NCBI GenBank assembly: GCA_024682455.1
Contig: JAIKZF010000005.1
Coordinates: 1 to 42,674 of the forward strand
Direction of reading: 5' to 3'
From: Ruminiclostridium sp.
GTDB lineage: Bacteria > Bacillota > Clostridia > Oscillospirales > Ruminococcaceae
DNA length: 42,674 nucleotides
Shown here: positions 37,845-42,674 of the stretch, in pieces
Layout of the letters: each line of letters starts with the position of its first letter
Numbering within the stretch: the first letter of the stretch is position 1
Notes under the pieces: generated by a model
Told to the model about the DNA's origin: nothing
The model's input: only the letters and a program-made list of their open reading frames with translations
Databases searched by the model: none
Translations under genes and position numbers: made by a program

Positions 37845-39962
37845 TCACTTATTGTTCTTCTTTGCTTCGATATCGGCGAGGGCAGCCTTTCTGGAGAGAC
37901 CAATCTTGCCCTGATTGTCGATCTTGATGATCTTGACGATTATCTGATCGCCTACGTTGCAAACGTCCTCGACCTTCTCGACGCGTCTGTTTTCAAGCTC
38001 GGAGATGTGCACCATGCCCTCCTTGCCGGGCGCGAACTCAACGAAAGCGCCGAACTCCTTGACGCGGACAACCTTGCCCTTGTATATAGCGCCGATCTCG
38101 GGATCGGTAACAATGGACTTGATAGTGTCGATGCAGGCGTTCGCCTTATCGAGATCGCTGCCGCAGATGAATACGTTGCCTTCCTCATCGATGTCGATCT
38201 TGACCTCAAAGTCGGCGCAGAGCTTCTGGATCACCTTTCCGCCGGTGCCGATAACATCTCTGATCTTCTCGGTCGGAACCTTCATGTTCATCATCTTTGG
38301 AGCGTACTTGTTGACCGTAGCTCTCGGAGCGGGGATAGCCTTGAGGATTATCTCGTCAAGTATATAATCGCGCGCCTTGTGGGTCTTTGCGAAAGCGTCC
38401 TTGATGATCTCGGGGGTAAGGCCGTCGATCTTGAGGTCCATCTGGATAGCTGTGATACCCTTGTGGGTACCGCCTACCTTGAAGTCCATATCGCCGTAGA
38501 AGTCCTCAAGACCCTGGATATCAACCATTGTCATCCAGCGGTCGCCCTCGGTGATAAGTCCGCAGGAGATACCGGCGACAGGGGACTTGATCGGAACGCC
38601 CGCGTCCATAAGAGCAAGTGTGGAGCCGCAGATAGAAGCCTGCGATGTGGAGCCGTTGGACGAAAGCACCTCGGAAACGAGTCTTATGGCGTAGGGGAAT
38701 TCCTCAACGCTCGGGAGAACGGGCTCCAGAGCTCTCTGCGCGAGCGCGCCGTGACCGATCTCACGTCTGCCGGGGCCTCTGCTCGCCTTTGTCTCGCCTA
38801 CGGAGTAAGCGGGGAAGTTGTAGTGATGCATATATCTCTTGGTATCCTCGTCGTCGAGACCTTCAAGACGCTGTGAATCGCTTACCGGTCCGAGAGTGGC
38901 GACTGTGAGGACCTGAGTCTGACCTCTTGTGAAAAGTCCCGAGCCGTGAACGCGGGGCAGGAGGTTGACCTCAGCGGCGAGCGGGCGCATCTGATCCATG
39001 CTTCTGCCGTCGACGCGCTTCTGCTCGTCGAGGAGCCAGCGGCGAACGATGACCTTCTGGAGCTTGTAGATAGCCTCGTCGATCATAGCAGCCTGATCCG
39101 GATATACGGGATCGTACTGCTCGTGGATAGCGTCCTTGATAGGCTGTAAACGAGCCTCGCGGATATTCTTGTCGTCTGTATCGAGAGCGAACTTTACCTT
39201 GTCGCTGTATTCTTCAAGAAGCTTGTCGAGGAAGTCGTGATCTATCTCCATGGACGGGAAATCGAACTTCGGCTTGCCGATCTGCGCAACGATATCCTTG
39301 ATGAAGGGGATAATGGACTTGTTGATCTCCTCGTGGCCTGCCATGATAGCCTTGAGCATAGTGTCGTCGTCGACCTCGTTGGCGCCGGCTTCGATCATGA
39401 CTACCTTCTTTTCGCTGGAAGCCACGGTGAGCTGGAGGTCGGACTTTGCTCTCTGCTCGGCGTCGGGCATGAGCACAATCTCGCCGTCAACGAGACCGAC
39501 GGAGATGCCGCCGATAGGACCGTTCCACGGTATATCGGAAATGGACACCGCTATGGAAGCGCCAATCATGGAGAGTATCTCGGGCTGTGTATCGGGGTCT
39601 ACCGCGAGGACTGTCATCGTGATAGCGACGTCATTTCTCATATCCTTGGGGAAGAGGGGACGCATAGGACGGTCGACCACGCGGGAGGTGAGTATCGCCT
39701 TCTCGCTGGGTCTGCCTTCTCTTTTGAGGTAGCCGCCGGGGATCTTGCCGACGGAGTAGAGCTTCTCCTCGTAGTCAACGGAAAGCGGGAAGAAGTCGAC
39801 GCCCTCTCTGGGCTTCGGGCTTGCCGCGACATTGACCATTACCACGCTCTCGCCGTAGCGCACCCAGCAGGAGCCGTTCGCGAGACCGCATACCTTGCCG
39901 GTCTCTACCATGAGCTCTCTGCCGGCAAACATAGTCTTGAATGTTCTGTAATTTTCAAACAT
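37845..39962 (-). CDS. pnp: Polyribonucleotide nucleotidyltransferase (PNPase)
   Basis: Phosphorolytic 3'-5' exoribonuclease of RNA decay, 705 residues. Two RNase PH domains (VSVDYEEKLYSVGKIPGGYLKREGRPSEKAIL; later RRVHGSG-like LPRVHGSGLFTRGQTQVL), a KH domain (KIRDVIGTGGKVIQKL) and a C-terminal S1 domain (KGKVVRVKEFGAFVEFAPGKEGMVHISEL). ATG 39962 follows AAAAGGAGAA. It lies after rpsO, the conserved order, with hairpins between that probably set its level. Confidence 0.97.
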   Translation of the reverse strand: MFENYRTFKTMFAGRELMVETGKVCGLANGSCWVRYGESVVMVNVAASPKPREGVDFFPLSVDYEEKLYSVGKIPGGYLKREGRPSEKAILTSRVVDRPMRPLFPKDMRNDVAITMTVLAVDPDTQPEILSMIGASIAVSISDIPWNGPIGGISVGLVDGEIVLMPDAEQRAKSDLQLTVASSEKKVVMIEAGANEVDDDTMLKAIMAGHEEINKSIIPFIKDIVAQIGKPKFDFPSMEIDHDFLDKLLEEYSDKVKFALDTDDKNIREARLQPIKDAIHEQYDPVYPDQAAMIDEAIYKLQKVIVRRWLLDEQKRVDGRSMDQMRPLAAEVNLLPRVHGSGLFTRGQTQVLTVATLGPVSDSQRLEGLDDEDTKRYMHHYNFPAYSVGETKASRGPGRREIGHGALAQRALEPVLPSVEEFPYAIRLVSEVLSSNGSTSQASICGSTLALMDAGVPIKSPVAGISCGLITEGDRWMTMVDIQGLEDFYGDMDFKVGGTHKGITAIQMDLKIDGLTPEIIKDAFAKTHKARDYILDEIILKAIPAPRATVNKYAPKMMNMKVPTEKIRDVIGTGGKVIQKLCADFEVKIDIDEEGNVFICGSDLDKANACIDTIKSIVTDPEIGAIYKGKVVRVKEFGAFVEFAPGKEGMVHISELENRRVEKVEDVCNVGDQIIVKIIKIDNQGKIGLSRKAALADIEAKKNNK

Positions 39963-39995
39963 CTGTTTTTCTCCTTTTCACTGTTATTGTGAGAG

Positions 39996-40064
39996 GTACA
40001 GATCCGGCACTAAATCCAGCCGGCGGCGCGCGCCCGGTTCGATTTAATGCCAAATCGTCTGTAC
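39996..40064 (-). promoter_or_regulatory. Long hairpin in the pnp leader, possible RNase III site
   Basis: A 69-base near-continuous hairpin: GTACAGA with TCTGTAC at the base, then GGCATTAAATC with GATTTAGTGCC (11 pairs, one wobble) and a GC-rich top. In E. coli an RNase III-cut hairpin at the same place starts PNPase autocontrol. Structure is seen; the function is inferred. Confidence 0.6.
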
Positions 40065-40083
40065 GCTCCCGATTCCTTGATTT

Positions 40084-40120
40084 TTGCAAAAGAGCAGAAC
40101 ACGGGAAATTCCGCGTCTGC
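40084..40120 (-). terminator. Partial terminator between rpsO and pnp
   Basis: On the minus strand GCAG-ACGCGG pairs with CCGTGT-CTGC (complement of 40094-40120), followed by TCTTTTGCA. The short T-run suggests that some transcripts stop after rpsO and others continue into pnp. Confidence 0.65.
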
Positions 40121-40143
40121 TCGAATGCACAGCCTGTTTCAGC

Positions 40144-40410
40144 TTACTTACGGATACCGAGCTTCGCGATTATAGCACGATAGCGTTCGATGTCCTTCTT
40201 CTGAAGGTAGTTCAGAAGGTTGCGTCTTCTGCCGACCATTTTGAAAAGACCGCGTCTGGAATGATGATCCTGCTTGTGGGTCTTCAGATGTTCGGTAAGA
40301 TCGGCGATCCTCTTTGTGAGGATAGCTATCTGGACTTCGGGAGAACCCGTGTCGTTTTCGTTGAGACGGTTAGCCTCGATGATAGCTGTTTTTTCGTCCT
40401 TGAGCATCAT
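40144..40410 (-). CDS. rpsO: Ribosomal protein S15
   Basis: Small-subunit protein, 88 residues, normal length. Typical text: [36 protein letters not shown] and [17 protein letters not shown]. Two ATG codons are adjacent; the first (40410) has the better distance to AAAGGGGTG. S15 binds its own mRNA in many bacteria; the 125-base leader here could serve that. Followed by pnp. Confidence 0.97.
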   Translation of the reverse strand: MMLKDEKTAIIEANRLNENDTGSPEVQIAILTKRIADLTEHLKTHKQDHHSRRGLFKMVGRRRNLLNYLQKKDIERYRAIIAKLGIRK

Positions 40411-40541
40411 AGCGTTTTACACCCCTTTACTGTTATTATACGGCACGTCACAGCAGAGGGCAGGTATGTTCTCCTTGTCGGAGCTTAGACCGCAGAGCCG
40501 TGAGGTGTCACTTTCAGCGCCGCAATTACAGCGACTGAATT

Positions 40542-40570
40542 ATTATAACATAATTACCGGAGTTTGTAAA
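40542..40570 (-). promoter_or_regulatory. Promoter of rpsO-pnp
   Basis: On the minus strand TTTACA (complement of 40565-40570) and TATAAT (complement of 40542-40547), spacer 17 bp. A second TATAAT at 40435-40440 has no matching -35 box and was not called. Confidence 0.72.
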
Positions 40571-40613
40571 TACTTTTTTGTAATTTTTTTAAAAAAATAT
40601 ATTTAATTATATA

Positions 40614-40642
40614 TTGTAATCGTCGGAAAAATGTGGTATAAT
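40614..40642 (+). promoter_or_regulatory. Promoter of the DUF4234-like gene
   Basis: TTGTAA (40614-40619) and TATAAT (40637-40642), spacer 17 bp. Back to back with the rpsO promoter. The leader of about 125 bases contains a small GCTCC/GGAGC hairpin (40720-40734) before the ribosome binding site. Confidence 0.72.
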
Positions 40643-40776
40643 ATATAAGGCAAAAATTCGGATTGTATGTGAACGAGGCAAAAGTCTGACAATCTCTGAT
40701 CATCGGACCTGCGTTTGACGCTCCCGGTCGGAGCGGCCGGATAATCCGCGAAAACATTGATGAAAAGGAGCAGCAT

Positions 40777-41301
40777 ATGAAATACTGCAAGAACTGCGGC
40801 GCTCAGATGAATGACGATGCCGTGATATGCTCAGGCTGCGGAACGGCTGCGGGAAATCAGACCGTGCAGCAGAATATCTATGTACAGCAGCCCGCGGCGC
40901 CTGCCGTAAGGCTCGCGACGAACAGGGGACTGCTGAAATACATACTTCTCTCGGCGATAACCTTCGGGATATACGGACTGTGGCTCCTGTCCACGGTGTC
41001 CTCCGATATAAACATCATAGCCAGCCGCTATGACGGCAGGAAGACCATGCACTACTGTCTGCTGGTATTTGTCGTAGGTCCGCTGACACTCGGCATCGCC
41101 GTTATCGTGTGGTTCCACCGCATCAGCGGAAGGATAGGCGACGAGCTGAGAAGGCGCGGGATAGCATATTCGTTCGGAGCTTCCGATTTCTGGCTGTGGG
41201 ACATTGTGGGCACGTTCATACTTATCGGACCGTTCGTTTATATGCATAAGCTGTTCAAGGCAATGAATCTGCTTTCCGAGAACTACAACATTTACGGCTG
41301 A
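40777..41301 (+). CDS. Zinc-ribbon, DUF4234-like membrane protein
   Basis: A 174-residue membrane protein. The N-terminus is a zinc ribbon (YCKNCGAQMNDDAVICSGCG), followed by a Gln/Ala/Pro linker and a DUF4234-like part: LLKYILLSAITFGIYGLWLL, a second hydrophobic stretch (MHYCLLVFVVGPLTLGIAVIVWF) and a third (FWLWDIVGTFILIGPFVYMHKLF), ending in NLLSENYN. Function unknown. AAAGGAG precedes the ATG. No terminator is visible after it, so transcription probably runs on into the small ORF and corA. Confidence 0.83.
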   Translation: MKYCKNCGAQMNDDAVICSGCGTAAGNQTVQQNIYVQQPAAPAVRLATNRGLLKYILLSAITFGIYGLWLLSTVSSDINIIASRYDGRKTMHYCLLVFVVGPLTLGIAVIVWFHRISGRIGDELRRRGIAYSFGASDFWLWDIVGTFILIGPFVYMHKLFKAMNLLSENYNIYG

Positions 41302-41344
41302 TATCAACAAAATTCAAATAAACAATAAAGCAGAGGTGAGAACT

Positions 41345-41419
41345 ATGGCAGCCGACCCTAACGGGCGAAAACGGAATTATAAAAAAAGAGGGAGACTGTC
41401 ATCGGCTCGCTTTTCCTGA
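41345..41419 (+). CDS. 24-codon basic upstream ORF, candidate corA leader peptide
   Basis: ATG at 41345 with GAGGTGA (41333-41339) six bases before it; stop TGA at 41417-41419. It codes for 24 residues, MAADPNGRKRNYKKRG followed by RLSSARFS: nine of the 24 are Arg or Lys. The ORF ends 31 bases before the corA start, and its last third lies in a hairpin that reaches towards the corA ribosome binding site. I know of no named family for it. The start signal is as good as those of the annotated genes, which is why I list it. Role as a regulatory leader peptide is an inference. Confidence 0.55.
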   Translation: MAADPNGRKRNYKKRGRLSSARFS

Positions 41420-41431
41420 GCGCGGTCTCCC
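41390..41431 (+). promoter_or_regulatory. Hairpin before corA
   Basis: GGGAGAC (41390-41396) pairs with GTCTCCC (41425-41431); an inner GCTC/GAGC arm lies inside. It spans the end of the small upstream ORF and lies seven bases before the AGGAGA ribosome binding site of corA (41438-41443). No T-run follows, so it is not a terminator by itself. Confidence 0.55.
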
Positions 41432-41450
41432 CGTATAAGGAGAGATCGCA

Positions 41451-42377
41451 ATGATAACCACTTTCAAGTCCACCGAAGCGGGGATGACGGAAGTCGAGGA
41501 GATCGAGGCAGGCTGCTGGATCTCCGCGGTCGCGCCGACCGAGGCGGAGATATCGAAGCTTGAGACCGAGCTTTCGGTAGACCGTGACTTTATCCGTTCC
41601 GCGCTTGATGAGGAGGAGTCCTCGCGTATCGAAAATGATGAGGGTCAGACTCTCATAGTTCTTGACTACCCGGTAGCCGAGAAGAACGACGACGAGACCT
41701 TCTCGTATTCGACCCTGCCTATGGGCATAATACTCACCGACAGCAACGTCATATCGGTAAGCCTGACACAGAACTCGATAATCGACGATTTCGCCAAGGG
41801 TGTTGTGAAGAACGTGAACACGCGCTTCAAGACCCGCTTCGTGTTCTGTATCCTGCTGCGCATCGCGGCGAAGTATCTACAGTACCTGAAACAGATCGAG
41901 CGCATTTTTGACTACGTTCAGAAGCAGCTCCACACCTCGATGAAGAACGAGCACCTTATGCAGCTGCTCGGTCTGGAAAAATCTCTGATTTACTTCTCGA
42001 CCTCGCTGAAAGCTACCGAGACCGTGCTCGAAAAGCTACTGCGCGGCCGCGTCATAAAGCTCTACGACGAGGATCAGGAGCTCCTTGAGGACGTACTGGT
42101 CGAGATCAAGCAGGCGATAGAGATGAGCAATATCTACTCGAACATTCTGTCCAACACCATGGACGCCTATTCGAACATAATCTCCAACAATATGAACAAC
42201 GTAATGCGGGCGTTGACTATCATAACGATAGTGCTTGAGATACCGAATATCATCTTTGCTTATTACGGTATGAACACCGATCTTCCGCTGCCGTATACAT
42301 GGGTGGCGATAGTGCTTGCGGTGGTGCTCGCCGGTATTGCGACGTTTATCCTGCTGAAAAGCAAATTCCTTAAATAG
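41451..42377 (+). CDS. corA: CorA-family divalent metal transporter
   Basis: Homopentameric membrane channel, most likely for Mg2+. 308 residues: a cytoplasmic N-terminal domain with alpha/beta fold (FIRSALDEEESSRIEND, LPMGIILTDSNVISVSL), a long helix (about 150-245) and two C-terminal membrane helices with the selectivity loop YGMN after the first (EIPNIIFAYYGMNTDLPLPY) and a short basic tail. ATG follows AGGAGAG. Probably co-transcribed with the DUF4234-like gene; the small ORF and hairpin in between may control it. Zn or Co transport cannot be ruled out. Confidence 0.93.
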   Translation: MITTFKSTEAGMTEVEEIEAGCWISAVAPTEAEISKLETELSVDRDFIRSALDEEESSRIENDEGQTLIVLDYPVAEKNDDETFSYSTLPMGIILTDSNVISVSLTQNSIIDDFAKGVVKNVNTRFKTRFVFCILLRIAAKYLQYLKQIERIFDYVQKQLHTSMKNEHLMQLLGLEKSLIYFSTSLKATETVLEKLLRGRVIKLYDEDQELLEDVLVEIKQAIEMSNIYSNILSNTMDAYSNIISNNMNNVMRALTIITIVLEIPNIIFAYYGMNTDLPLPYTWVAIVLAVVLAGIATFILLKSKFLK

Positions 42378-42390
42378 CGTGATATGGATA

Positions 42391-42423
42391 AGCGCTGTCC
42401 GTTTTTCGGACAGCGCTTTTTTT
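42391..42423 (+). terminator. Terminator after corA
   Basis: AGCGCTGTCCG (42391-42401) pairs with CGGACAGCGCT (42407-42417) around five T, followed by a T-run. It lies between corA and the convergent kinase gene. Confidence 0.93.
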
Positions 42424-42674
42424 ACAGCTTTACGGTAATGGTCAGACTCTTTCCGTCTCGGCTGAACGCCTCGATCGTTCCGTTAGGAGCCTCGGTGATC
42501 GACTGAGCCATTGACAGTCCGATACCGAAGCCCGGTATAGCGCCGTTATGCGAGGCGTCACCGCGCCGGAAACGGTCGAAAAGCTCCGGGTGATCGCCTT
42601 TCTCAACGTTTTGTGCCGTGTTTTCGGTACGGAACGTTATTTTTTTGTTCTTTGCCGAAAGCCTGAAGCTTATG
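42422..42674 (-). CDS. Sensor histidine kinase, C-terminal fragment (cut by window edge)
   Basis: The last 84 codons of a histidine kinase read on the minus strand from the right edge to TAA at 42422-42424. It shows the end of the HATPase domain: the F box ELFDRFRRGDASHN, the G2 box GFGIGLSMAQSITE and the closing strand DGKSLTITVKL. The N box, dimerisation domain and sensor part lie outside the window. The SHNGAIPGFGIGLS spacing is typical of OmpR-system kinases. Signal unknown. Confidence 0.88.
   Translation of the reverse strand, partial: ISFRLSAKNKKITFRTENTAQNVEKGDHPELFDRFRRGDASHNGAIPGFGIGLSMAQSITEAPNGTIEAFSRDGKSLTITVKL

Noticed and set aside
40435-40440. TATAAT close to rpsO as its -10 box
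   Set aside because: No acceptable -35 box at 16-18 bp; the pair at 40542-40570 is much better.
41330-41450. M-box (Mg2+) riboswitch before corA
   Set aside because: AGGTGAG is present, but the rest of the conserved M-box core and its 3' end are missing and the stretch is too short. AGGTGAG is better read as the Shine-Dalgarno site of the 24-codon ORF.

Overview
The window looks like a chromosomal segment from a Gram-positive, moderately GC-rich Clostridia member, most likely an Oscillospiraceae/Ruminococcus-type gut anaerobe. This is an inference from gene content and style: split transketolase, strong AGGAGG ribosome binding sites, sigma-A promoters with 17-bp spacers, a DnaD/DnaI helicase-loading pair, a lysine riboswitch, a lipoprotein and a wall-type surface protein. 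There are no tRNA or rRNA genes, CRISPR arrays, phage genes or insertion sequences that I can support.

Layout. 1-4000: a co-directional run of an RluD-type pseudouridine synthase (cut by the left edge), a HAD phosphatase, an unknown protein and the two halves of transketolase, ending at a strong terminator. 4017-5621: a GNAT acetyltransferase and, convergent to it, GAPDH. 6049-18208: the transcription/translation block rpoB, rpoC, then rpsL, rpsG, fusA, tuf, with separate promoters before rpoB, rpsL and tuf and structured RNA between rpoB/rpoC and rpsL/rpsG. 18476-21742: a large repeat-containing surface protein on the minus strand. 21917-25471: a lysine operon (asd, dapA, dapB and a stand-alone ACT-domain protein) led by a lysine riboswitch with an intrinsic terminator. 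25488-30942: dnaD-like, dnaI-like, der, plsY and a CE2-type esterase, all on the minus strand, with a 30-bp tandem repeat directly after der. 31312-32905: an SGNH-hydrolase lipoprotein and a small NrdD-tail-like protein. 33146-37087: a 1313-residue protein joining a LacI-type sugar-binding domain, a degenerate GGDEF domain, an intact-looking EAL domain and a C-terminal beta-solenoid-like region. 37341-40410: a zinc-ribbon membrane protein, pnp and rpsO, with a terminator hairpin and a long hairpin between rpsO and pnp. 40777-42674: a zinc-ribbon DUF4234-like protein, a 24-codon basic upstream ORF, corA, and the 3' end of a histidine kinase gene.

The most interesting items are (1) the sugar-binding/GGDEF/EAL/beta-solenoid chimera, which looks like a soluble c-di-GMP phosphodiesterase with unusual input and output domains; (2) the 24-codon, Arg/Lys-rich ORF with its own Shine-Dalgarno site before corA, whose end lies in a hairpin, a candidate leader-peptide switch for a magnesium transporter; (3) the 30-bp in-frame repeat after der, where a single CGA-to-TGA difference makes the der stop codon; and (4) a 94-bp tandem duplication that covers the predicted dnaD promoter. 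All functions are assigned by reading motifs in the sequence; no database search was run.
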